DNA of 28,828 bases, taken from NCBI GenBank assembly GCA_022508735.1, contig JAFLUQ010000012.1, forward strand, positions 1 to 28,828, given 5' to 3'. The notes under the pieces were generated by a model. It was given only the letters and a program-made list of their open reading frames with translations, was not told the DNA's origin and did not search any database. A program made the translations under genes and the position numbers. Of the stretch, positions 15,801 through 21,903 are shown one piece after another. The DNA comes from Oscillospiraceae bacterium. Lineage in GTDB: Bacteria > Bacillota > Clostridia > UMGS1883. Every line of letters begins with the position of its first letter. Positions within the stretch are counted from its first letter, which is position 1.

Positions 15801-17171
15801 TGCGAGGATGCCTACGTTTATTACGAATCTCCTAAAAAAGACAATACAAGCAAAGCGAGTGCGAACGAGGGTGAGAGCTATTTTAGCAGCGACGGCAAAG
15901 ATTGGCAGGACTTGACAAAATCGGTAAAAGACGCTAACTTCTGCATCAAGGCGTTCACGGATAACGGAAGAGTAGGGCTGTTCTCAGCAATAGACAATGC
16001 AGAGAGACGCTATGAGAATGACAAGGCATATACCCTGCCGGAAGCTATGAATGTGCCCATCGACGAGTATGAGGAGACAGGCGAAGATACAGTAAGTCTT
16101 ATGGATGAAGAAAGCCGAAATGTGTTTGGCGGTATGCTGAGCACAGTATATACGGGCGATAATATTGTAAACCTAACAGACGGCTATCTGTTCCCGACAA
16201 GCTTCGATTTAAGAAAGATGGGGCTTTTAAGCCCCGTTAAAAACCAAAATGACTGGCCGATCTGCTGGGCGTACGCTGCTTACGCATCGCTTGAAAGCAA
16301 TGTTATGAGAAGGCAGACAACGATCTCTTTTGATACAGATTTGGCCTTTACGTTGAACCGCACAGATCTTACAATGTCAAAAGGCTCTGCCTTTACGCTC
16401 GAAACGCGAATTAGTCCCGCAAATTTGCCTGATAAATCGGTTGAATGGAGCTCAGCAAAGGAAAATGTCGCAATTGTAGACACAAACGGCACGGTTCGCG
16501 CTGTAGGCCCCGGCTCAACGATCATCTCCGCTAAGCTGAGCCCGGGCGGATTAGTTGCTCGGTGCAGCGTTGTAGTGGAGGATGACGATGAAATCGAAGA
16601 AATCATACAATTTGAAGAAAAGCGAATTTACAAAGAAGTAGGCGATGTGTTTACTGTGAAGTATTCCGTAACTCCCGAAAAGTCGGGCAGCTACTACGGA
16701 TGGATCAGCGATAACGAAAATGTTGCCACAGTAAATAACGGCGTGATCACCGCAAAGGGAGCCGGAACAGCGCAAATAAGCATTTTGTCAGGCAGAGAGA
16801 TAAAAGATACTGTTACGATCGTCGTAGGCGACGGCTTCGATCTCGAAATAGGCAGCATAGATATAACGAATTCAACTTTTGATGACGGTACATTAAGCGG
16901 AGATGTGAGCATAAATATAACAAATAACTCGTCCTCCGCAAGGCCCTCTCTTGTTATTCTTGCAGCCTACGATAATGAGACAGGTGCTATGGCAGGCATG
17001 GTTTCCAGAAACGGTCTGCTGGCGTCAGGTGAAAATACAATAGAATTTAATGATATTTCCTTTGACAAAATAGCGCAGGAAGGCTGTACATTAAAATGCT
17101 TTGTATGGAACTCACTTGGAAATATGTATCCGTTATCGGAGCCTAAACAAAAGTCCATTGCCGCCAAATAA
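9849..17171 (+). CDS. Giant multidomain surface protein with a permuted papain-like (C1A) peptidase
   Basis: 2440 residues from the ATG at 9849, nine bases after AAGGG (9835-9839); an ATG at 9843 is too close to it. Order: signal peptide (IVSLLVAVCMLAGLLPMTAAAA); glycine-rich repeat cassette A (~31-413); cassette B (~415-761); pilin-like SpaA/Cna-B module (~773-918); end of cassette B (~931-1021); InlB/Flg_new-type repeats (~1023-1408, GYDFVGWNTDK, YTFTGWALSK); FN3-like (~1497-1585); Big_2 (~1589-1671); peptidase segment with His1803 (DGCHAVAIVGWDDNY) and Asn1833 (CKNSWGDKWGDDGY); lectin-like domain (~1865-2039); peptidase segment with Gln2133 and Cys2139 (SPVKNQNDWPICWAYAAYAS); two Big_2; a C-terminal domain (~2331-2440). 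Normal C1A order is Gln, Cys, His, Asn. Exported; no LPXTG or SLH anchor seen. Probably an adhesin-protease, activity untested. Confidence 0.88.
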   Translation: MKGIKGRRIVSLLVAVCMLAGLLPMTAAAADVFGEIVTEYVDEDGILQLADAIPITKNTIALEDNWYIVNEDITIYERMKVTGTVYLILADGKTITASMGINVPENANLTIYGQSGQSGELYATSGINGAAGIGGSNGEANGPITITGGNVTATGYSNGAGIGGGNRGAGMDITIASGTVTANGGSSGAGIGGGLYGDSRGITITGGNVTANGGESGAGIGGGNTGDGMDITIEGGIVTATCGYGGAGIGGGSGGNGSGITIKGGIVTATGETNGAGIGGGRYGAGTNITIAGGTVTANGGANGAGIGGGWGGDGSGITIEGGFVEANGGDGGAGIGGGYLGASSSITFSGGVTIASDESVAIGGTPSFDPDYDHRTYGNTEKEACNIEVESTANPQSNWSSWKWVRIQPANLINTEYLDEDGAIQPAYAVPITEDTTTLENNWYVVNEDVTISERMDITDTVDLILADGMTLTAEKGIHVPEDASLTIYGQTEQSGELNATGDGNDAGIGGNYGEYNGKITITGGVVTANGGSSAAGIGGGVSGDGCGITITGGVVTANGGSSGAGIGGGYYGNGTDILIVGGTVTVKGGGHGAGIGGGYNGAGTDIEISGGKVTAIGSYDSYGGAGIGGGFNGDGMDITIYGGTIEVVGGENAAGIGSGCNADIGGSVVGSNITIYDGHIKVNGGYEGAGIGGGYKGDGTNITIEGGIVNATGGDGGAGIGGGRYGAGMNITISGEKVKDGVGLAIADNAQVEAAGGRNSTGIAAVAAAEEVDTARPVSLTLNYYYDSRTKFSNVQFSLYRVADISRDGTFTTTGAFTAYPMSFDDLDNEAWHNLAKMLSDIVARDQITALENARTDRKGVLTFSDKTPGLYLVIGAKHSSGGYTYTPAPFLISLPFLSKIDGWNYDVTYMPMFTRRRYGSAGGGGGIAVSEVTAIGGENAAGIGGGQDGDSSGITIEGGVTVVSSDSVAIGTTPDFSADYDHVTYGNTENAECDTVVESTAYPQSDWSIWKWVKIQPTDFYTVTLDYKTNGGTLMTSPDSQITLPEGETLYTADLGEGVKSGWSFVGWNVNPNAKAGLEEIEVNGNKTLYAIYKKEFTVTAAGEAIAATLYNNDKSVVITLPETPERDGWQPDGWRDETGAEFRTGLAQISGDTSFSPLYKKVITLVYDTNGSTGSISSQLAYMYENDEGATPASFELALHPQRIGYTFTGWALSKDPARIYKDGDRIELTEDEVAKAQWQKNPGPKPGQVTVTYNASANGGGITSAAAELYLDNGENVDLSSIKAEKKGYDFVGWNTDKDAHEALAGLAAEGDITLYAIFKKNITAVFHSGAEITDENSAIVTAALYNNDKSVEITAPEPAAISDTDWVFDGWRKDKHTIESEYIDSPITIYGNTKFYAIYLREIALNGERLSQCRNTGGGIESKVIVLGEPETAYNETTNERFVGWEVTVTDEDGNEETTLHDAGEQVFVSGMTTVKEKIVNIPDGATAPTVETVGAIVSSENVATLSETVTEDEVVGNEIFRQGFVYWDKLSGTKYTVIADDDTAVLSNLSPGTEYYYYAFAESAAGIGKGSTKRLVTMSTAAASAIMISPEYVSVEKGSERQLLARILPDSAKNSGVVWSSSNDKVAAVDQNGKVTGKSVGRAEITATTGRLSAKCIVDVTGVSVAVPMDFSEWHMVSHTSKYAKNGIGYDWDTANDGADHKVITAYLARWEGAVDEEKDPRPKNPPSSQYNDVNEVYHVQNVEWLPKRTSDTDNDEIKLALMKYGAVYSVMYIDEDKYLKGYNYYCPYEIDDGCHAVAIVGWDDNYPKTKFRNMPAGNGAFICKNSWGDKWGDDGYFYVSYYDKLLGRMSPNAVVTGIESDTAYNTIYQYDPLGAVKSKGFYETTYAANVFPVSNTVDDETLHAVSFYTYHKNTSYDVYVITDYNDSKSLSRIYTPSVSSASGIIENIGYHTVDLKKPVTLKSGTRFAVVVCFETPCEDAYVYYESPKKDNTSKASANEGESYFSSDGKDWQDLTKSVKDANFCIKAFTDNGRVGLFSAIDNAERRYENDKAYTLPEAMNVPIDEYEETGEDTVSLMDEESRNVFGGMLSTVYTGDNIVNLTDGYLFPTSFDLRKMGLLSPVKNQNDWPICWAYAAYASLESNVMRRQTTISFDTDLAFTLNRTDLTMSKGSAFTLETRISPANLPDKSVEWSSAKENVAIVDTNGTVRAVGPGSTIISAKLSPGGLVARCSVVVEDDDEIEEIIQFEEKRIYKEVGDVFTVKYSVTPEKSGSYYGWISDNENVATVNNGVITAKGAGTAQISILSGREIKDTVTIVVGDGFDLEIGSIDITNSTFDDGTLSGDVSINITNNSSSARPSLVILAAYDNETGAMAGMVSRNGLLASGENTIEFNDISFDKIAQEGCTLKCFVWNSLGNMYPLSEPKQKSIAAK
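9940..11085 (+). repeat. Glycine-rich repeat cassette A in the giant gene
   Basis: Eight units of roughly 75-80 bp each encode the pattern GGxVTANGGxxGAGIGGGxxG.GxxITI. The cassette opens with TEYVDEDGILQ and closes with a cap, SVAIGGTPSFDPDYDHRTYG...WKWVRIQP. The units probably stack into a right-handed beta-helix; that is inference from the periodicity. Confidence 0.85.
11090..12910 (+). repeat. Repeat cassette B, duplicate of A, interrupted by a pilin-like module
   Basis: It starts TEYLDEDGAIQ and continues with eight AGIGG units to about 12130, parallel to cassette A. A pilin-like module occupies about 12165-12600. One more unit (NAAGIGGGQDG) and the same cap (SVAIGTTPDFSADYDHVTYG...WKWVKIQP) follow to 12910. 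Cassettes A and B therefore look like a tandem duplication, with the insert in B only. Confidence 0.8.
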
Positions 17172-17225
17172 CTCATAGGCATAAACAATTTTTGTAGGTA
17201 TTGATGAATTTCTGATATTCATAAA

Positions 17226-17260
17226 TCACGGTTTCATACTTGAAACCGTGAGCTTCTTTT
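17226..17260 (+). terminator. Intrinsic terminator after the giant gene
   Basis: TCACGGTTTCA (17226-17236), loop TACT, TGAAACCGTGA (17241-17251): a perfect 11-bp stem followed by GCTTCTTTT. It lies 54 bp after the stop. Confidence 0.85.
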
Positions 17261-17278
17261 GAGCCTGTAATTTGACTG

Positions 17279-17297
17279 TAAAAGCAGGCTGAAATCA
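17279..17297 (-). repeat. Right copy of 19-bp inverted repeat flanking the giant gene
   Basis: The minus strand reads TGATTTCAGCCTGCTTTTA, 18 of 19 bases identical to 9744-9762. It lies in the leader just before the ribosome binding site of the histidine phosphatase gene. Confidence 0.5.
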
Positions 17298-17315
17298 GAC
17301 AGGAGGCTATGAAAA

Positions 17316-18029
17316 ATGAAAATATACTTTATACGGCACGGTGATCCTGATTACGCGAACGACACCTTGACAGCCAGAGGCTGGAAAGAGGCGGAGGCTC
17401 TGTCAAAGCGAGTGGCAAAATGGGACGTTGACAAATTCTACTGCTCACCCCTCGGAAGGGCAAAGGATACGGCAAGCCTGTCATTGGATCTTATGAATCG
17501 CACTGCCGAAATAAAGGATTGGCTTCGTGAATTTTATGTTCCCGTTATCGACCAGGAGACCGGGCAGGAGAGAATTCCGTGGGATCTTATGCCTTCATAC
17601 TGGACAAAGCAGCCGGTATTATATGATAAAGACAGCTGGCTCCGGCACCCCCTTATGAAGACGGGCCGTGTTGCTGAGGAATATTTACGGGTCAGCAACG
17701 GAATTGACGAAATACTTGAAGAATACGGTTATGTCCGTAATGACGGGTACTACGTGACAAAGCAGGGGAGCGACAAAACCATTGCAATATTCTGCCATCT
17801 GGGCGTTCAGTTCGTAATGCTCTCCCACTTGTTCGGAATATCGCCGCCTGCATTATGGCAAAACTTCTTTGTGGCGCCGACCTCTGTGACCGAGGTCGTC
17901 ACTGAGGAGCGGATAAAGGGAGAGGCGTGCTTCAGATGCAAGCGCCTCGGCGATATTTCGCATCTGTACATAGACGGTATAAAGCCGTCAGATTCCGGGT
18001 TTTTTAACGAAGTGCATAATCAGGAATAA
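17316..18029 (+). CDS. Histidine phosphatase family protein (phosphoglycerate mutase-like)
   Basis: 237 residues, cytoplasmic. The N-terminus MKIYFIRHGDPDY carries the Arg-His-Gly motif with the phospho-accepting His8; LTARGWKEAEALSKRV and CSPLGRAKDTA are the next conserved blocks, and a second catalytic His161 lies in AIFCHLGVQFVML. Such enzymes hydrolyse phosphomonoesters through a phosphohistidine; substrates vary widely (sugar phosphates, alpha-ribazole phosphate, nucleotides) and cannot be told from this sequence. AGGAGG at 17301-17306, nine bases before the ATG, is a strong ribosome binding site. I see no strong promoter: TTGACT at 17272-17277 has no good -10. It ends at a terminator shared with the convergent GH43 gene. 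Confidence 0.9.
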   Translation: MKIYFIRHGDPDYANDTLTARGWKEAEALSKRVAKWDVDKFYCSPLGRAKDTASLSLDLMNRTAEIKDWLREFYVPVIDQETGQERIPWDLMPSYWTKQPVLYDKDSWLRHPLMKTGRVAEEYLRVSNGIDEILEEYGYVRNDGYYVTKQGSDKTIAIFCHLGVQFVMLSHLFGISPPALWQNFFVAPTSVTEVVTEERIKGEACFRCKRLGDISHLYIDGIKPSDSGFFNEVHNQE

Positions 18030-18036
18030 TTCTGAC

Positions 18037-18074
18037 AAAAACCTCCTATGGCTTTTATGCCATAGGAGGTTTTT
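18037..18074. terminator. Bidirectional terminator between histidine phosphatase and GH43 genes
   Basis: AAAAACCTCCTATGGC (18037-18052) and GCCATAGGAGGTTTTT (18059-18074) form a perfect 16-bp stem with a TTTTAT loop. The A-run and T-run make it work on both strands for the two convergent genes. Confidence 0.92.
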
Positions 18075-18092
18075 ATGCTCGGGGGAAACATT

Positions 18093-21077
18093 TTACTGTT
18101 CAGAATTCCCATATGCCGCGATAAGGGCATTGTATTCGTCAACAGTTATCGGAATGACCGTGCCGTGACGGTACCTTGTGTCAGAGTTGAAATCCGCACC
18201 AAAAGCGAACTCGCCCTTTGTTATATCGTTCGTCAAAAACGGTCTGTAGCCTGCGCCCTTGTATTCGTCAAGCAGCAGGCACCACTTGTTCTCGCCGTTA
18301 AGCTTATAAATCGTTGGGCCTTCATAGCCTCCTACCGTGTCTCCCGGCCTGCCGTCCAAGGTATATGTAGCGACGTCGGTAAACGGGCCGTCAAGAGAAG
18401 GGCTTTGCATCATTGTCACTGATTTTTTGTTTTCATCCTTTGTGAAGCGATAGTATATTCCGTTATAGTTTATAAATGTGGTGTCTATATTGTCGCCAAT
18501 TCCGTCAATATATACCTCGGGCTCGGTAAAGTGTATAAAGTCCGTGGTATAGCTGCGGTAAATGCGCTGCTTGGTATAATTGTCACCGGCAACTCTTGAT
18601 GCCCAGAATACCATGTACTGCCCTTTTTCGCGGTCGTACACGCTTTCGGGCGCCCATGTGCAGCCCGCGTCCGTAACTGCCACCTCTGCCATGCGCTGCT
18701 CTGACCAGTGAACAAGATCGGTTGACTCCCATATCATGATCGACCTTGAGCCTGATCTCTGGCAGGTTCCCCAGCGGTTCGGATCATCGCTTCTGCCAAA
18801 TATACTGAGATCAGTCGCGATAATAAAGAACTTATCGCCCTCCGGCGAACGGATAATATGCGGGTCACGCACGCCGCCTTCACCCAGCACGCTTGTGAGA
18901 ATGGGGCTTTGATCGTTTAACGTAGACCAGCTCTGTCCGTCTTTTGAAACGGAGAAATAGATCTGTTCACTGTCTGCCGTGCGCTCCGAGCCCACAAAAT
19001 GCACAAACAGATATGCGCCCATATCCTCTGCGGACCCAGGTGTTTTTTCAAGGGATTCGTGGACCGTTGTTTGATTTTGACTATATTCTCTTGCTATGGA
19101 TTTATTGGAGTTATTGATCCGGCTTAACAGCTCCCGTATCAATGACTTTGACGTGGGCTTGTTTTCGTGCGCTGCTGTCTCTGAGGCCGTAGCAGCTATA
19201 TACACAGGCTCCGTAATGCCCTCGAGCGTCGGGATAACAGGCTTCATATTTCCGTTTTCATCAAATTCAAGTTTATCTATGCAGACCTCGCGGTGATTTC
19301 CCGCTGCGCTGCTCTGAGTTTCCTGATCTCCGTACAGAGCCGTGTTAAAGCGGTGGTAGCAGATGTACCACTCGTCCGTTCCGGGGACGTTTATTACCGA
19401 ATGATGCCCGGTACCTTTTATGATATTTGGCTCCGCATTGTCGCGGTGGAGCAAAATTGTATCTCCGCTGAGCGTTCCCAGCGGGGAATCCATGGTGCCG
19501 TAGCGCACGTGATAGTTCGGGCTCCCTGTGTCGTCAGCCGACCACATAAGGTAGTAAACGCCGCCGCGCTTTATCATGAACGAAGCCTCCCGGAAATTTC
19601 CGGGCCGATAGTCTTTTACTTCTCCGTCAATAGAGAGCATATCCTCAGAAAGCTTCGCCGCGTGCATTATAGAGCCGTTGCCCCAGTAAATATATGACTG
19701 CCCGTCGTCGTCGGTAAACACGGCCGGGTCTATCATCTGACCGGAATAGGAGCCGCCTTTGGCGACAACCCCTTTATCCACAAACGGCCCGGTGGGCGAA
19801 TCCGACACTGCCACCGCAAGATTTTTTGGGCCGTTATCCGCCGGAGCGGCGCTGTAATAGAAATAATATTTACCGTTCTTTTCAGCTATCGTCGGCGCCC
19901 AGCCATTCTTGCCGTTAGACCAGCTTACGTCCTTCAGGTCAAGTATGACGCCCTCGTCGTTCCAGTGAACGAGGTCGTCGGAGGAAAAGCACTTGAAATA
20001 CGGTGCATCCCAGCCTGTGCCGCCGTCCGTTGTAGGGTATATGTAATACCTGCCGTTAAATACCGCAATGTTGGGGTCGGCATAGTAACCGTCAAGCACG
20101 GAGTTGCCGCGTTCGCCGGCAGTGACCGTCCACTTAGCCATGAGCAGCGGGTCTTCGGCGTCAGTCACATTTATAATAACTTCGTCTGCATATGATCCGC
20201 TTATATAAGTTACTTCCGCGGCGGCCTCGCACTCATATTCCGGCATGAGCTGCCCGATATCCGTGCCAATCTGCACAGGAATAAAAATCGTTTTGTGAAG
20301 CGTGTCAATTTCCACGCCGTATGATTTTATGCCTTCACCCGAAACCTTTGTGATATTCGGCGCGGTTTTGGCATATGAGTTTTTTTGTTTCTCGCTCAAG
20401 ATCATAACCTCCTGTGGTGATAGTGCTTTGTCATAAATTCTGAAATCTGATACTGATCCTTTAAAATACGGGTCGTTATATACTGATTTTGCGATATAAT
20501 TTGCTGTTGTAGCGCCTAAGTCCGAGGGCTTTATCGCTATATCATTCTCCGCGACGACCTCGCCGTCACGGTACAGCACAGAGCCGGCGCCGTCAAATAC
20601 TGCGACAATGCTCGTCCATTCGCCTTTTTTTACATAACTGTCGGACACAAGGGCGCTTTCATCGGTATACGTTCCGTTAGTTATTGCGGCTCTGAGCTTT
20701 GAGCTGGGATTATATGTATTAAGAAATATATAGCCTGTTTCGGCTGTATTACCTATGCACCAGGTGAACTGATTTGCTTTTTCGATCTCAGGCTTAAGGT
20801 AGATAGCGACAGTGGCCGAAGCTGCATTTGCCAATATGCCGTCTGGCAGCTTTATGTAGTCGTCAATTCCGTCAAATACCGCCATGCTGTCAGTTATGAA
20901 TGCTCCGTTTATCTCTCCGTCATTACCGCCGCCCGAAATATCCTTTGCATCGTTTTCAAAGTCGTACCATAAAATCGGCTGTGCATCTTCCGCCTTTACT
21001 GAAGGAAGCGGCAGAACAAGCTGCGCAAGCATCATCATTAAAGCCAGACCTGTGCATATAAAGCGTTTTGAATTCAT
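18093..21077 (-). CDS. Secreted LamG plus tandem GH43 glycoside hydrolase
   Basis: 994 residues from the ATG at 21075-21077, eight bases after GGGAG; an in-frame GTG at 21086 overlaps that site. A signal peptide (FICTGLALMMMLAQLVLPLPSVKA) leads to a LamG/concanavalin-like domain (~35-230: ILWYDFENDAKDISGGGNDG, FKGSVSDFRIYDKALSPQEV), a small beta domain (~235-320), a GH43 five-bladed propeller (~325-650) and a second GH43-like propeller (~685-990). Module 1 shows Asp334 (YYADPNIAV), Asp450 (MIDPAVF) and Glu497 (REASFMI), the base, pKa-modulator and acid expected for GH43. Module 2 shows Asp738 (VRDPHIIRSP), Asp865 (NIDTTFIN) and Glu919 (GYEGPTIY), so both could be active. GH43 enzymes typically release arabinose or xylose (arabinofuranosidase, xylosidase, arabinanase); the exact substrate is not readable. 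No wall anchor is visible. Confidence 0.92.
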   Translation of the reverse strand: MNSKRFICTGLALMMMLAQLVLPLPSVKAEDAQPILWYDFENDAKDISGGGNDGEINGAFITDSMAVFDGIDDYIKLPDGILANAASATVAIYLKPEIEKANQFTWCIGNTAETGYIFLNTYNPSSKLRAAITNGTYTDESALVSDSYVKKGEWTSIVAVFDGAGSVLYRDGEVVAENDIAIKPSDLGATTANYIAKSVYNDPYFKGSVSDFRIYDKALSPQEVMILSEKQKNSYAKTAPNITKVSGEGIKSYGVEIDTLHKTIFIPVQIGTDIGQLMPEYECEAAAEVTYISGSYADEVIINVTDAEDPLLMAKWTVTAGERGNSVLDGYYADPNIAVFNGRYYIYPTTDGGTGWDAPYFKCFSSDDLVHWNDEGVILDLKDVSWSNGKNGWAPTIAEKNGKYYFYYSAAPADNGPKNLAVAVSDSPTGPFVDKGVVAKGGSYSGQMIDPAVFTDDDGQSYIYWGNGSIMHAAKLSEDMLSIDGEVKDYRPGNFREASFMIKRGGVYYLMWSADDTGSPNYHVRYGTMDSPLGTLSGDTILLHRDNAEPNIIKGTGHHSVINVPGTDEWYICYHRFNTALYGDQETQSSAAGNHREVCIDKLEFDENGNMKPVIPTLEGITEPVYIAATASETAAHENKPTSKSLIRELLSRINNSNKSIAREYSQNQTTVHESLEKTPGSAEDMGAYLFVHFVGSERTADSEQIYFSVSKDGQSWSTLNDQSPILTSVLGEGGVRDPHIIRSPEGDKFFIIATDLSIFGRSDDPNRWGTCQRSGSRSIMIWESTDLVHWSEQRMAEVAVTDAGCTWAPESVYDREKGQYMVFWASRVAGDNYTKQRIYRSYTTDFIHFTEPEVYIDGIGDNIDTTFINYNGIYYRFTKDENKKSVTMMQSPSLDGPFTDVATYTLDGRPGDTVGGYEGPTIYKLNGENKWCLLLDEYKGAGYRPFLTNDITKGEFAFGADFNSDTRYRHGTVIPITVDEYNALIAAYGNSEQ

Positions 21078-21110
21078 ATCTCTCACTCCCGAATATATAT
21101 ACTCATCCTA

Positions 21111-21139
21111 ATTGTAGCACATAAACTAAAAAAAAGCAA
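21111..21139 (-). promoter_or_regulatory. Promoter of the GH43 gene (left half of divergent palindrome)
   Basis: On the minus strand TTGCTT (21134-21139), 17 bases, TACAAT (21111-21116), with TGTGC just before the -10 (extended -10). It mirrors the promoter of the YczE-like gene. Confidence 0.75.
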
Positions 21140-21152
21140 GGCTAATATGAAC

Positions 21153-21181
21153 TTGCATTTTTTTTGTTTATGTGCTACAAT
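21153..21181 (+). promoter_or_regulatory. Promoter of the YczE/YitT-like gene (right half of divergent palindrome)
   Basis: TTGCAT (21153-21158), 17 bases, TACAAT (21176-21181), again preceded by TGTGC. The start site would fall about 20 bp before the ATG at 21209. Confidence 0.75.
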
Positions 21182-21208
21182 TATCATATACAAGAAGGAG
21201 TTGTTAAT

Positions 21209-21862
21209 ATGAGCAGAACGGAAATTGCGAAAAGATATGTATTGTTTATAATAAGCCTGTTTTTTGTGGCCTTAGGCGTTGCGTTTACAAAACATGGTGA
21301 GCTTGGAGTATCGCCGATTTCGTCTGTGGCAAATGTCTTGAGTCTGAAGTTTTCGGCCCTGTCTTTAGGGTCGTGGCTCATTATCTGGAACTGCGTTCTG
21401 ATAGTTGGGCAGATAGCTTTGCTTCGCAAAAAATTTCAGCTTGTGCAGCTGCTGCAGATCCCGTTGTCGTTTTTATTCGGCTACTTCACTGATCTTGGCA
21501 TGATTATAGTGTCGTTCATCCCTGCGAATATATATCCTGTCCGTATCGTTATGGTGTTTGTCGGGGTAGTTATTCTCGGCTTCGGAATTTCCCTTGCGGT
21601 TATCGCAAATGTAATTATGAACTCGGGCGAGGCCTTTGTAAAAGCTGTCGCAGATACAAGCGGCAAGGAATTCGGAAATGTGAAAATAGCCTTTGACGTT
21701 TTTTGTGTTATTATCTCTCTTGTTTTATCTCTTATATTTTTTGATCTCACCATTGTGGGAACAAGAGAGGGCACGGTCATTTCAGCCTTGCTGACGGGCG
21801 TGGTCGTAAAATTTTTCAGCAAAAGATTGAAAAGGCCGCTTGATACTGTTCTAAATGACTAA
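21209..21862 (+). CDS. YczE/YitT-like integral membrane protein
   Basis: 217 residues. The ATG at 21209 is chosen because AAGGAG lies at 21195-21200; an upstream in-frame ATG at 21164 would lie inside the promoter. The protein is very hydrophobic with five or six transmembrane segments (YVLFIISLFFVALGVAF, WLIIWNCVLIVGQIALL, VIMVFVGVVILGFGISL-like, VFCVIISLVLSLIFF). The N-terminal pattern GVAFTKHGELGVSPISSVAN and GEAFVKAVADTSGKEFGNVK are family signatures of YczE/YyaS/YitT proteins (DUF6198-like). Members are of unknown biochemical role and are suspected transporters. It shares a symmetrical regulatory region with the GH43 gene, so a role in uptake of a sugar or a related metabolite is possible but unproven. 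Confidence 0.85.
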   Translation: MSRTEIAKRYVLFIISLFFVALGVAFTKHGELGVSPISSVANVLSLKFSALSLGSWLIIWNCVLIVGQIALLRKKFQLVQLLQIPLSFLFGYFTDLGMIIVSFIPANIYPVRIVMVFVGVVILGFGISLAVIANVIMNSGEAFVKAVADTSGKEFGNVKIAFDVFCVIISLVLSLIFFDLTIVGTREGTVISALLTGVVVKFFSKRLKRPLDTVLND

Positions 21863-21902
21863 ATAAAAACGGTTTCCGTTCGCGGAAACCGTTTTTATTT
21901 AG
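21859..21902. terminator. Bidirectional terminator with UUCG loop
   Basis: CTAAATAAAAACGGTTTCCG (21859-21878), TTCG loop, and its 20-base perfect complement (21883-21902). It starts in the stop codon of the YczE-like gene and ends just before the stop of the convergent 5'-nucleotidase gene, serving both. Confidence 0.95.
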
Positions 21903-21903
21903 C

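Larger units (their letters stand above)
21110..21182. repeat. 73-bp inverted repeat carrying divergent promoters
   Basis: AATTGTAGCACATAAAC (21110-21126) and GTTTATGTGCTACAATT (21166-21182) are perfect reverse complements. Inside, an A8-GCAAG segment (21128-21140) faces CTTGC-A-T8 (21152-21165). Only the 11-base centre and one shifted base break the symmetry. Each arm holds a complete promoter, so the two genes may be regulated together by a protein binding the GTAGCACATAAAC arms. Confidence 0.85.

Noticed and set aside
9744..17297. The giant gene as cargo of a transposon bounded by the 19-bp inverted repeats
   Set aside because: No transposase, no target-site duplication seen, and one repeat overlaps a normal promoter; kept only as a low-interest repeat observation.
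17316..18029. Histidine phosphatase as CobC (alpha-ribazole phosphatase) linked to the B12 operon
   Set aside because: It lies more than 6 kb away, has no riboswitch and its substrate pocket cannot be read from sequence, so a B12 role is not supported.
21164..21208. Upstream start for the YczE-like protein at 21164
   Set aside because: It would lie within the promoter (before the -10 at 21176-21181) and adds non-conserved residues; AAGGAG is placed for the ATG at 21209.
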